This document shows positions 45,309 to 56,403 of a DNA stretch of 64,000 bases, piece by piece. The first letter of the stretch is position 1. Every line of letters begins with the position of its first letter. The translations under genes and the position numbers were made by a program. The notes beneath the pieces were generated by a model. That model was not told the DNA's origin. It saw only the letters and a list, made by a program, of their open reading frames with translations, and made no database searches. Origin of the DNA: Isoetes taiwanensis (lineage: Eukaryota; Streptophyta; Lycopodiopsida; Isoetales; Isoetaceae); assembly GCA_021234155.1 (NCBI GenBank), contig JAJEKV010000028.1, positions 8,816,134 to 8,880,133 of the forward strand, given 5' to 3'.

Positions 45309-46150
45309 ATGAGTGTTCCAGGATTAGTTAGGAATTTGATTTCAGTATGTCAGTTGGTTGACCTTGGTTATAAGGTGGTCTTTGAAAAACTTCATTGTAA
45401 AGTGTTCCTTGGCAATAAAATCATGTTTACAAGAAAAAGATTTGGAAATCTTTTTGAATTAAATGCTGAACATCTTTTGCCAAGTTTGAATCTTGTTACA
45501 GTTCCTACAATCAAAACATGGCATGAAAGACTCTGCCATGTAAATTCCAAAACAGTTGAACTATTAATAAGGAAAGGAATGATCAATGCTCAGCAATGCA
45601 ATAATGCTGAATTTAAATGTGCAGGTTGTTTCCTTGGGAAGCATAGTAGGCTTCCATTTAAAAATCAAACAAACGAGCCAAGGGAGTGCTGGATTTGGTA
45701 CATACTAACATGTGTGGCCCTTTGAATGTCACTAGTTTGTCAAAAAAAAGGTATTTTATGACATTCATAGATGATTTTAGCAGGAAGACTAAAGTCTACT
45801 GCTTGAAAACAAAAGACTCAGCCTTTGAGGCACTCAGAGAGTATGTAAATGTGATGGAAGTAGAAACTGGAAGAAAAGTTAAGTGTATACGCTCTAAGAG
45901 AGGAGGAGAATATGTATCAAATGAATTTAAAGAATATTGTAAGAATAAAGGGATTAGAAGACAATTGACCTGCAGGTTCTCCCCTCAACAAAATGGAATA
46001 GCAGAAAGGAAAAATCGTGCCATTCTAAATGTTGTTAGAAGCATGCTCAAGTACTCAGGGTTGCCAAACTTCCTTTTGGATGAAGCAGTTAAGGCAGCTG
46101 TGTTGGTATAGAATACACTGCTATCACTAAGTCTACAAGGCATAATTCCT
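45309..46150 (+). pseudogene. copia 2 integrase, catalytic residues lost
   Basis: The GAG-pre-integrase HERLCHVNSKTVE and CAGCFLGKHSRLPF are at 45309-45690. After a frame change the core follows: LDLVHTNMCGPL, FIDDFSRKTKVYCL, KCIRSKRGGEY and QNGIAERKNRAIL. Family members have HTD and IRSD at the two marked places; here they read HTN and IRSK, so two of three catalytic acids are gone while the Glu remains. Confidence 0.85.
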
Positions 46151-46153
46151 AAA

Positions 46154-47712
46154 ATGCTATGGTCAGGAAAAATGCCATCATATGATAAATTTAAAGCATA
46201 TGGATGCTTGGCTTCTGTTCATGTGCCAGAGGAACTGAGTAAGAAGTTAGATGACAGAGCTTATATATCATACCTAATTGGTTATGATGAATCATTTAAG
46301 GCATATAGACTTTATGATCCTAAGAAAAGAAGAGTACTAATAAGCCGGGATGTTACCTTTGATGAAAGTCAATACTATAGAGCTATTCCAAAGGTAAATC
46401 TACAAGAAAAAAGCATTGAAAATATGGAAATTGAATCACAACAAGAAAAACCAATGGAGCACAAATTCAGTTTTGATATTGATGATAATGATGACCCTAC
46501 AACTATTTCAGTTAATAGAAATAAAATATTGGATTCTAACCCGAGAGATAAGGTTGTGCAGAATGAAGCAGATGTTCAACCAAGGGAGGAGGAACAAGTT
46601 GTACAATCAAGAAGGAAAAGAAGAACTGAAGCACAAATGCTCAAGGAAGATATACGAATTGATGCTAATGCACATGGTCGAGATGATCAAGGGAGGAGCA
46701 GAAGACTTATGGAAGAAAAAGGTGAGATGCATAACCTTGTTGAGATTCTTATGCTTTCTGACCTAAGTGTACCTAAGAATTATGCTGAAGTATTAGTTGA
46801 TCCAAACAAAGAAAATGGCTTAGAGCCATGCAAGATGAAATGGCAGGACTAACACATATGAGTTAGTTGACACTCTAGAAAATAAAAATATAGTTGGTAA
46901 TAAATGGCTCTTCAAAATTAAAACAGGATCAGATGGAATCAGCCTTAAATATAAGGCACGATTAGTAAATATAAGGCACGATTAGTAGCTCAAGGGTTCT
47001 CTCAAAAAAGGGGTCAGGACTATGAAGAAACCTTCTCACCCTTGGTGAAAATGAATAGTATCAGAATGCTTTTAGCTATTGCAAATGCTTGCAATTTGGA
47101 AATTCATCATATGGATGTGAATACTGCATTCTTAAATGCAAAACTGGAAGAAGAAATATATATGAGACGACCACCTGGATTTGAAAAGGGGATTAACAAA
47201 GTTTGGAAGTTGAATAGGGCGGTTTATGGTTTGAAACAGTCACCAAGAGAGTGGTATAAATGTATGGATGGCTATCTCAGAGAACAAGGTTTCTTAAAAC
47301 TCAAGAATGATGGTAATTTGTATAAAATTCATCTTGCAGGAGAATGATGCATAATTGCCCTCTATGTGGATGATAACATTATGATATCCAAAGGGATCAA
47401 AGTATTAGAGCATTGCAAACATCTGCTGAATAAGAGATTTCAAATGACAGATTTGGGAGAATTAAAGAAATTCTTGGGAATTGAGGTGCACAGGGATAGA
47501 CAAAATAAAACCTTAAGGTTGACTCAAGAAGGGCAAATTATATCCATGTTGCAAAAGTTCAAAATGGAGGATTGTAAGATCAACAAAACATCTATTGTTC
47601 TAGATAAAATTTCTGACCAGATGTGCCCCAAAACTGAAAAAGAAAAAGAGGAAATGCAAAATATTCCATACAGTTTACTGGTTGGTTGCTTAGCCTATGT
47701 AGCAAATTGATC
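46154..47712 (+). pseudogene. copia 2 reverse transcriptase
   Basis: YDKFKAYGCLASVHVPEEL, an acidic linker, then SLKYKARLV, FSQKRGQDYEETFSPLVKM, IHHMDVNTAFLNAKLEEEI, VYGLKQSPREWY and the catalytic LYVDD. A 20-bp tandem duplication at 46947-46966/46967-46986, right after KYKARLV, throws the frame. Further stops at 47346 and 47708 break it again. Confidence 0.88.
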
Positions 47713-48319
47713 AAGGCCAGATATAGCATATGTTGTAAACATACTCAGCAGATATTTAATTAATCCTGGAAAGCAACACTAGATAGCAGCTAAAAGAGTT
47801 CTTAAATATCTCAAGGGCACAGCAAAGTTTGGAGTGACATATTGTACAAGTGAATTGGCTTTGAGAGCATATTATGATGCAGACTGGGGAGGAGACCTCG
47901 ACCACATGAAGTCAACATTAGGATATTTAGCATTTTTGGGAGGAGCCCCTATAGCTTGGAAATGCAAAAAACAAACCTCCATTGCACTATCTAGTGCAGA
48001 AGCAGAATATGCTTCAGCCACTTTGGCAGCAAAAGAACTTGTTTGGGAAAGGAGATTAATTATAGAACTTGGATTTGGACAGTCAAATCCTACAGAAATG
48101 ATGTGTGATAACACTAACTGCATTGCAATGTCTAAAGATCCAGTGTTGCATGAAAGATCCAAACATATAGAGCTGGAATTGCATTTTATCAGGGAAGTAG
48201 TACAGAAAGGTTTGATCAAATTGAGTTATGTAAATACTGAATATCAATCAGCTGATATACTGACAAAGGCTCTGCCAAAAGCAATGTTAAATAAAATGAT
48301 TACAGTTCACTGCAGTTAA
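47711..48319 (+). pseudogene. copia 2 RNase H
   Basis: RAYYDADWGGDLDHMKST, IAWKCKKQTSIALSSAEAEY, MMCDNTNCIAMSKDP, RSKHIELELHFIRE and SADILTKALP, ending in a TAA at 48317-48319, 13 bp before the 3' LTR. Confidence 0.88.
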
Positions 48320-48332
48320 CATGAAAGGGAAA

Positions 48333-48880
48333 TGTTGGAGTAAGTTCATGTTAAGCAATGCTAGCCTAAGAGTATACAGGGGAAGGCACCACAGAAATTG
48401 TGTGTTTGCATGATTAAATTCTATATGGTGCATGGTATAACCTATACTCTAAATATGGTTGTTAAACCATTGAAATGATTAAGGGACATACAATATATAT
48501 ATATGGCAATAAGAAATTACACGAGTTGCCAATTAGCGTTGGAGCCAAATTGGCATTCAAACTGTCGGTCTGCCATAGCGGCCGGATCGACTGTAAATAA
48601 ACCAAGAAGAACAGTTAAGGCTTGTATTCATCAATTGCAGAATGAATCATTGAAGCAGACTTCAATTTGGAAAGGTTTGAGCCATTTTGGATTTGGTCAA
48701 TGGATAGTCAAAATATGATCAATACCTCTCTACAGTGAAGTTACTATAGCAGGCAATAGTCGAATTGTATTGTGAATAATGACCTTGTATTTTTGAAGCT
48801 TGAAATTCATACAATCATTGTCATTAAATATTGCTAGCATTGTTTAAACAAGTAAACATCTATAGTTTATTTTCCCTTCA
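48333..48880 (+). repeat. copia 2 3' LTR
   Basis: 548 bp, aligned along its full length with 42041-42595. The largest difference is a 5-bp loss of GCCAT near 48685. Confidence 0.93.
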
Positions 48881-48885
48881 AGTAC

Positions 48886-49196
48886 TATAAGATTTGAAGA
48901 TGAGTAGTGCCACCAGGAACATCTAGAGGACTGTTTTGAAAGAGCAACCCATTTTGCCGGTTGAACTGATCATCATCCGTTCAAGAATGTCTGGATCTCG
49001 AGCAAGAAGCATGTTCTGGAACAATATGATCTAAAACATCTTGTGCTAAAGCATCCGTTTGAACATTTGTATGTGATCAAGAATGATCGAATCTGCAGGT
49101 GCTTCGAAGACATTAGCTGCCATCAATCGTATCAGGACCCAAAAGGACTTTCTTCTTATGGTTGTATAAATATGATATTCACATCTGATTTATACA
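48886..49196 (-). pseudogene. gypsy 2 integrase N-terminus (right part)
   Basis: Across copia 2 the minus strand continues NGLLFQNSPLDVPGGTTHLQ and then QYCHDTYMVGHFG, the His-His part of the gypsy integrase zinc domain, which joins KTFELVVREYWWP at 42000. Upstream, a decayed stretch contains NVQTDALAQDVLDHIVPE. The gypsy body breaks off near 49190. Confidence 0.7.
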
Positions 49197-49359
49197 AGAA
49201 CCTTGGTTTGGGGGTTGTTTTTAATATGGAGTGCTGAGGTGTCTTTGTCCCTTCGGGGCATTCTTTTTCCTCACTACTCGTCTTGTATCATTGCCATTCT
49301 TTTAATATAAGTGTCTCAGTTCTTCAAAAAAAAAAAAAAAAAAAAAAAAGGAACCTTGG
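49197..49359 (+). mobile_element. 145-bp LINE stub with TSD
   Basis: 49206-49350 consists only of a LINE 3' UTR end and a 23-base A-run (49327-49349), homologous to 44215-44361. It is flanked by the exact 9-bp duplication GAACCTTGG (49197-49205 and 49351-49359). This is an extreme 5' truncation typical of target-primed reverse transcription. Confidence 0.9.
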
Positions 49360-50087
49360 GGGCACATGGTGTATTTTGTCATTTTGATTAAGGAATCTAC
49401 AATTTTTGTACATCAGGTATTTGTTTTTTGGACTTCCATGGTAGACGTCTAGGATTGTATATTCTTGAGATTGTTCCGTATTATACTCTCGACCAACGTC
49501 CAAGATTTGGGTATTATGAGATTTGGCCAGATCTCGATATTAATATTTCTGTAGTTTACAAAATGGTTCAAGATAGATTATCTCACAAGGTATCTATCTT
49601 TTCACATGAACAACTTTGGCATTGCTCTTCTAGAGGCTTCCAAACATGGTGGATGATAGAAGAACATTGTTACAAGATCATGTGTGTGATAGAAGCTATA
49701 CCATTGGATTATGGACTCGAGATTGCTTCTAGAGGCTTTCGAATTCCAACCTTTTGTTGATCTAGTGGTCCAATAGATGATAGAAGAACAATGTTACAAG
49801 ATCATGCGTCCAATAGAAGTTATGCTATGGATTTATGGACGAGGCATTGATTGGATAAGACCCACTCACTAGATAAGGATGGAGCAACTTGATTGGTGGA
49901 CTATGTAATTATTGAGATGGGATCCAACACAAGCATTTTTATATTAGTGACTCGTTGACAATTTCACAATATCAAGATAAGTGGGTGTGAGTCCCTATTT
50001 GTGCATTGATCATCCTTATCCAAAGTGGAAACTCGCTGGCAGAAAACCGGGAGAATCCAATCTCTTAACTTGACGTAGTGGAAACAG
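49360..50087. other. stretch without recognised gene
   Basis: A plus frame at 49428-49760 (110 codons, DFHGRRLGLYILEIVPYY...) has no motif. GATAGAAGAACAWTGTTACAAGATCATG is duplicated at 49657-49684 and 49779-49806. Confidence 0.4.
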
Positions 50088-50217
50088 GACGGGGTTAGGC
50101 ATTCTTGCCAGCCCCCTAACCTGTAGAATCCGACCGTGCCTCAATGGTGCTCCTAGATGGCGCTCCCAGATTCTATAGGTTAGGGGGCTGGCAAGAATGC
50201 CCTCCCTCCTTCCCGTC
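50088..50217. ncRNA. long near-perfect hairpin, miRNA-precursor-like
   Basis: The arm 50098-50130 (GGCATTCTTGCCAGCCCCC... GTAGAATC) pairs with 50169-50201 over 33 bases: 32 Watson-Crick pairs and one G-U wobble on the plus strand. The loop is 38 nt. A lower stem GACGGG (50088-50093) with CCCGTC (50212-50217) is separated by a 4 by 10 internal loop. Size and shape fit a plant MIRNA or siRNA-producing hairpin, but a small foldback transposon or a young inverted duplication would look the same. No known miRNA was recognised in the arms. Confidence 0.45.
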
Positions 50218-52180
50218 CCCCACATCACGTATTTGAAAAAAAGTTATATTTAGCTAATGTTCTCTTGGCAGAAAGTTGGTTTGGTATACTTGCATTCCGG
50301 CCGGTCTTATATCTAATCAGCCTTGTTTATTGTCTCTATTTTCCATTTGATCTTTGCGTATATCGAGTAAGAAATGGAAGAAAAGCAACTCTCCATGCAC
50401 ATCGTATAAAAGAGAAATTGGGTTTGCATCTTCATTGTGGTTCTGCCACGTGTCCCCTCCCTCAAACATGGAATCGAAGTCGGATCGACAATTCCACTTA
50501 GCCAGTGAAGACCAATTTGGTAACTAGTGCTCTACTTCTGTTAACCGGTAGTCTCGGGCTCTGCTTCAAATCTTCTACTTCTCTGCTTCAAACTAAAGGC
50601 TTTGCTTCAGATTGGTTCTTCTGCCAAGAATTGGTTCACAAATCAGTGCTCTTCTGCAAAACAAGAAGCTTCTAATCAAGAAGCTTCTAATCTGGTACTC
50701 TTATGCTCCAGGTTTGCTTCAATCAAGAGGCAAAAATGCATCCTCAACTTCTATTTTGTAGGGGAAAGAAAAATGGTCTCCCATTCTTTCACTGTAAGAG
50801 ACCCGCTCCTGGATGCTACCAGTTAAGGGGCCTCTTCCTCCAAGCCCAAATGGGATTCCAATTTCCTTTCCCTTGTACATGGCGACATGCAAACATAAAG
50901 TGAATGTGTGTCTAAGATGCATACCAACACACCAACATTGCTTTATAATCATGCCTATTAAAAATATAGTAACTTGTACATTCTAAAAGAATGTAACATA
51001 CGTATACGGACATACAATAACCTCACAACTTTTAAAGACATCTTCCCCTTTTTCTATATAAATTTTGTAACAAAAGAAAGTAAGTAAGATGGCGTGTGTT
51101 GGTGAGTAGATATAGCGTATGGGGTTTGAGGTGGCATCACAAGTCATCAACATATATTAGTCACTGCAAAAACCTCCCTATTAGATGGTGTAGGTGCATT
51201 GGGTTTGGACTGGGAAAACTAACGTCCCAACTTAGGTAGTTTTGTGCAATAATGTCCAAAACCAATGCAAAGTATTTTTTCAATTGGTGAGAAGTTGCAT
51301 AGGAAAGTAAAGCTCATTCCTAATATTGGACAATCCTAGGGAGCTGTTGGACAACATTCCACAATGACACCCCAATGAATCACAGATGTCGACTCAAGGT
51401 CGGTATCACTTGTTGCAATTGGGCAGTGACAAGTCTCTTGCAATTAGCAGTTATCGGGCGAAAGTACTGTAGTAGAAGTGTTGCAATTGGAAATTATAGA
51501 GCCAAAATGTGGAGTAGAAAAACCATAGCAATTCACATGGTAAGCATGAGGGTGTTTGGAGTGGCCATGCTTGAGCCAACAAAAAAGCAAAAATCTTTTG
51601 AAATTCTGGTTAATATTGGTTGATATTTACAATTGTCCTGTTTGGCCACTAGGCATGTGGCTAAATTATACCACCGGCCAGTTTGACACGCTGGAAACTG
51701 GAGGCCACGATGCAGCCACGTGGCAGGCAATAACGTGCGGATCTTGTACGCGTCAGAGACGGGCGACAAAGCCGTCATTTGAAGGGCAGGGAAGAGTAAT
51801 AATTCTTGCCTAGAAAAGATGGAGCGGGCCGCCGCTGCAGCACGGCCACAAATTTCCGGGGCGGCAGCAGTTCTGATTGCTTGATTTCGCCAGTTCTCAT
51901 TGCTGATTTCGCCATAATTCATCCGTTTCTCTGCCTCGCCAGTGGCTCAACGGGTAAGATTCTTTGAACCTGCAAAGATTGTACCAGCAAATCGGCGAAA
52001 TTTTGAGCGATTCTAGCTTGTTTGAGCGTTTTCCCCAAAGCCACGTTGAGTTCTGATCTTTGGAAGTTTTATTACTGGCCGTTTTGAGCATTCGTAGTCT
52101 TTCATTCAAGCTCGGCGAACGTTTTAAGGGTTCTTGATCTTGGAACCCTAAAGATTGGGGTATTTTGTTATGCTGCTCGG
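50218..52180. other. intergenic stretch upstream of the DUF7054-like gene
   Basis: No coding region supported. Small repeats only: AAGAAGCTTCTAATC twice at 50664-50693 and TTGCAATTGG words around 51413-51490. Confidence 0.45.
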
Positions 52181-52410
52181 TTTCTGAATGCCAGAAAGAT
52201 ACACCCCTTTTGGGGATCAAGCCTCCAGGCTTCTCCGGCGTTCCCAGTTCTTTGCTGGACCCCCAATTCGTCGAATGGTCGGCGCTTTTCTTGAGAGCAG
52301 AGGTTCTTTCCTAAGACCCTGCCTCGACAGACCATTCGTCAAACCAGCTTACAGATTTTGCAAGTTCCAAAGAAGTGACATCTGCTGCTGAGCCCTGTAG
52401 AGGCTTCGCC
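52181..52410 (+). promoter_or_regulatory. likely 5' UTR of the DUF7054-like gene
   Basis: C/T-rich sequence directly upstream of the start, with no competing ATG-initiated frame of note close to the start. The transcription start is not identified. Confidence 0.3.
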
Positions 52411-53904
52411 ATGGATTCTGGCAAGCAAAGAGTCCAAAAGGGTGGTTCCAGATCTCCCAAGGCCATGGCAAAGGGTCATTTTTCGCCCTCTGCCAGTGCC
52501 AATGATATTAAACGGAAGAAGAGGCCAGAGAATTCTTCCTCTGGAAGGATGACAAGGTCTGATAGCCAAGATCATTTGAATAAGAAAATTTCGACAAGGT
52601 CTGACAGCCAGGATCATTTGAATAAGAAAATTTCTTCGGGTCGATCGAGAACTTGGGATGCTTCTGATGGGCAGGCATTGCTGGACAAGGTTGCATCTCG
52701 TACCAGAGCTGTTTCTAATGCAAGAGAATCATATTCATGGAGCTCCAGTCAAGGCCGCTCTTTGGTTGACGAAGTCTCTGCCAGAGCTCTATCCTCTGCA
52801 GCTTCTGAGAAAGTATCTTCGAATTCAAAGGATTCTCCTTATCTTGGCCTGGTTCACCTTTTCAATCAATTCCAGGTAAATTCAAATTACTTTTTCGTAA
52901 GTGGAGCCTAATACTCCAATTAGATGAGACGTATTGTCATCCATCTCTTTTTCTAGAATTTGTCTGTTTCAAACTCCATTGTGATTTAGAACGTGTGTTA
53001 GGAAAAACCTTCAGATAAGAAGGCTTTAATTGAGTAAATTTTCCGTAGCCCATCAGATTTTAGGCAAGAACTTCTAGATAAGAAGGCTTTAGCTATCTAA
53101 AGAGGTCCCATCAGATCTTAGGAAATCAGAAAGCTTTAACTGATTCTGTCTTGTTTTTTTTTTTCTATAGCTTACGTGTCCCATCTGATTTTCTCTAGAT
53201 AATCTGACATGATTTATGCGGAAGACCTTTTGTTTTTTCTAACTCGATTGGTAAACAGGTCCCATCTTACTTTTGGAATCATCTGTAGATAATCTGACAT
53301 GATTTCTACTATTTATTTTTTTATCCCAATTGTCTGGCAATGAACGTATTATATATCAAAAATAAAACCCTTCATTTTTTTTTTCAGGGGATGCCATGCG
53401 TTGATTCAAACTCAAGCAAGGTATTGGTGACAGTGACAGTTTTGGGAAGCACAGGACCATTGAGGATGCTTGTGGCTGCAGAGGCCACGGTGAAAGATAT
53501 TATAAATGCTGCCCTTTGTAAATATGCCCGAGAAGGAAGAGTGCCCTCTTTAGGCTCTAACTCAGACTACTTTGAACTGCATTGCTCACAGTTCAGCCAT
53601 GAAGGTTAGTAACTACAATTGTTTTATGTTTTTTCTATTCTTTTACTCTTCAAGAACTTGTTTTGTTTGTTGGCAGTCCATAGTCTGCTTCTTCTAGCAA
53701 TGTAGTAATATTTTGCATTATCTTCCAGCTCTGGGGCCTCATGAAGTTCTAGCTACTTTGGGCACCAGAAATTTCGTTCTTTGCCCGCGCGATCGGGCTA
53801 CTTTGCTTTCTTCCTGTGGTGGTCGATCTGCACCAAAGACTTCTCACCATACTAGACCTTGGTGGAGCATCTTTACAGGGATCATGTCTGTTACTGTAAG
53901 CTAA
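52411..53904 (+). CDS. DUF7054-like domain protein, three exons
   Basis: Exons 52411-52875, 53388-53604 and 53729-53904 join in frame (donors CCAG/GTAAAT and GAAG/GTTAGT; acceptors TTTTCAG and CTTCCAG) to give 285 residues. Residues 1-155 are basic, Ser-rich and probably disordered (SGKQRVQKGGSRSPK), including a 14-residue unit TRSDSQDHLNKKIS repeated in tandem (52552-52635). Residues about 165-250 form the conserved domain: KVLVTVTVLGSTGPLRMLV, KDIINAALCKYAREGRVPSLG, DYFELHCSQF, then LGPHEVLATLGTRNFVLCPR. This matches the plant DUF7054 domain, of unknown molecular function. The start chosen is the first ATG; further upstream only a GTG is in frame. No signal peptide or membrane span is seen. 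It is the most convincing intact host gene in the window. Confidence 0.85.
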
Positions 53905-54720
53905 TTACAAAACCTGACGTTCACGAATTGTCAATTTTTTTATTTTGTTTATTACATTATCCGAGTCCTGGGGAAACGTGTGTTATCAAGTGATTATTTT
54001 GGAACTTGGAAGGGATTATTGTGTTGGAATTGTGCCTTGTCAAAGACGTGCGTGGATTGTGAATTGTAATTACACGCTTTGGCTTAATTGTGTTGTACAA
54101 TTATATCAAGGGATTAAGATTGTATTTTTGTTATTATTGATGAAAGATATTATCATATAGTAAAGGTATGGTGGTCCTCTTTAATGGAGACTGGTATTTA
54201 ACATTGTATTTTAGCCCAGGTTTGCTATAAAAAAGGAAATACTATCTTATAATTATCTAGCATTTTTTAATAGTCAGAGCATGGATATTATATAAAACAT
54301 CCGTGAAAAGGAAACCCTAGAGACACATGTAGACACTAATATGGAAAATAAAAAGAACATTTCTTTTGCGAAGATGAAACCTTAAGCATGCAATTGGTAT
54401 ATGCTCTCAAGAAGTGAAACATAAAATGCACCTTAGGCACACAATTGGCACAGGAATTTGAAGGACGACTTTGTAGCTACTCCCTTTTTAAACTTGTGCA
54501 ATAGGCAACTTTTGCTCAATATTAATACCATTGCAATAATGATGATACTAGAAAATCAGTATTCAATAAGCTATAAAAGAGGATTATAAAAGAGAATCGC
54601 ACAACGGCTGATGGCTCAACAATTGAAGACGCGCATCTAGTACCTCGAGTATGTATAATGCCAAGTCCTGCACAACACTTTGAAAAGTTGTGGAATCGTA
54701 AAATGTAGCTAATTGTCAAA
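53905..54720. other. gene-free stretch after the DUF7054-like gene
   Basis: Presumably the 3' UTR followed by intergenic DNA. No poly(A) signal can be assigned with confidence. Confidence 0.4.
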
Positions 54721-54844
54721 AACGATTCTTGATCATCACAAAAACAGGACATCTTAGAAGTGTATAGGGCCATTTCAAATCTAACGATTCTTGATCATCA
54801 CAAAAACAGGACATCTTAGAAGTGTATAGGGCCACCTCAAATCT
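54721..54844. repeat. 62-bp tandem duplication
   Basis: Two units, 54721-54782 and 54783-54844, starting AACGATTCTTGATCATCAC, with two differences (CATTTC versus CACCTC). Nearly identical, so recent. Confidence 0.95.
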
Positions 54845-55075
54845 TCACAAGTGGCAAAGGATATCACTGGCCCCCATACTTCCATTCCGTATAAAAGATT
54901 CGGTTCCACCAAAACCGTAGACCATTAGAGGATATATGGGATCACTTAAGGGCCATAACTCCATGCCACATCAAAAAGCGTGTGGCGAATGGGGAAGCGA
55001 GTTTGTACATAACTTTTATAATACCGAGCCTCCTAAGTGCTTTCCAGGTGTCATTCATAGGTAGGTTCAGGCAAT
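54845..55075 (-). pseudogene. LINE ORF2 fragment
   Basis: The plus strand reads GATATCACTGGCCCCCATAC and then TTCCATTCCGTATAAAAGATT, parallel to GATATCACCGGACCCCAAAC and TCTGCCCCATACAAGAGGA at 27822-27862 in the larger LINE. On the minus strand this is the YGxEVWGP-like segment downstream of RT. Multiple stops. Confidence 0.65.
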
Positions 55076-56242
55076 GCCCGTGTCTCTTGGTGTGGGCCAG
55101 ATAGGACAAAAACAATAATCATGCTGCGCCCTCAATTCCAATAACGAGGGAGACCGATTCCGATAATGATGCTCCCGCCCTCAATTCCTGCCCAATTTTT
55201 TTCATTCCAAAACTTAAACCACAAATTTGTGCCAAGAGAACTCAAATCGATCATGTTCGGTTGAGGTAAATTTGATGAGCTCCTTCTATTAATACTTCAT
55301 AATATGCATGTGTAGTAGAATCATGTATCATTTTGTTTCTTTATAATGGGTAAAAAAATATACAACATAGTTATTGATTTAAAAGTATCATTGCACACAT
55401 ACATGTGGTTGAAAATTGAAAGCTTAAATTTAAACAAAGCATTGCCATTTGGAAACAACAACTAGGGAGTATGTTAAGTTCGATTCTTTGCTTTGGCTCA
55501 ACAGACTACGGAGTATGTTAAGTTCAATTCGTTGCTTTGGCGGGGGATTACATACAAGTATCAAGAAGGGAACTACAGGGCCTGAAGCCGTGGGTCTAAA
55601 CCAATGATGTGTGTTTATAGAAGATAATACAAGGGTATTTAAACGTTCCTGCTTACAAATATGATTAGCTAACACAGTAACCACGGTGCGAATATGCTTC
55701 TCCCTCCTGGAATGAAGACGTACTTTTCGCACTGTAACTACTATTTATAGTTTTATATATTTTTCCCCTTTTTTTTTATGGATCAAAGACATTTCTGCTC
55801 AAAATCCGTCAAAACATGGTCTTTGATCTTCAACTATCCAAGAGCATCAGAAGTGGAGGCTAAAACTGTGAATGCAGAGCAACTAGCAATGGATTTAATC
55901 CAAGGTCGGGAAACCGAGGCAGTATTGGTTGGCCAGAAGGCAAGATCTACGATTTGAGAAGGGAACGTACTCTCTAGGGCAAACTTGCCATGACTAATTC
56001 TATTACGACGAGAGGCAAACCGAGTAAGAATATCATAGGTATTATAATGAAGGTATCCAAAAAGAGACGAAAGAGTGAACCAAATCCATTCTATTGATCA
56101 TATATTTAGCATTCTTCACCTGCATGCATGTTGAAACTGCTAAAAAACTATTTACCATTAAGCTGCCTGAATGATATTGAGCTTATGAGCAAAAGGCCAT
56201 GAATAAACGACAGGATCTACGAGTTCAGAAAGCCATGAGCAA

Positions 56243-56244
<2 letters not shown>
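55076..56244. other. gene-free stretch
   Basis: No coding region. A small direct repeat GGAGTATGTTAAGTTC occurs at about 55466 and 55511. Confidence 0.4.
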
Positions 56245-56292
<48 letters not shown>

Positions 56293-56403
56293 AGGAGAGG
56301 GAGAGGGGAGAGGGAGAGGGAGAGGGAGAGGGAGAGGAGAGGGGGGAGGGAGAGGGGAGGGAGGGGAGGGGGGGAGCGGGAGGGAGGGAGGGAGGAGAGA
56401 GAG
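56245..56403. repeat. (AG)n and GGGAGA-rich low-complexity tract
   Basis: About 18 AG dinucleotides are followed by degenerate GGGAGA/GGGAGG repeats. The minus-strand Pro/Ser/Leu translation is an artefact of this tract. Confidence 0.95.

Larger units (their letters stand above)
42036..48885 (+). mobile_element. Ty1/copia retrotransposon 2, complete structure
   Basis: A plus-strand element at 42041-48880 with TSD AGTAC (42036-42040 and 48881-48885). LTRs are 42041-42595 and 48333-48880; they differ by about 25-30 substitutions and small indels (about 95% identity), older than copia 1. The primer site TTGGTATCGGAGCTC follows the 5' LTR, and a purine tract (AACATGAAAGGGAAA) precedes the 3' LTR. 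It is inserted in gypsy 2. It was later invaded by a LINE tail (43233-44361) and a MITE (44770-45090). Confidence 0.93.
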
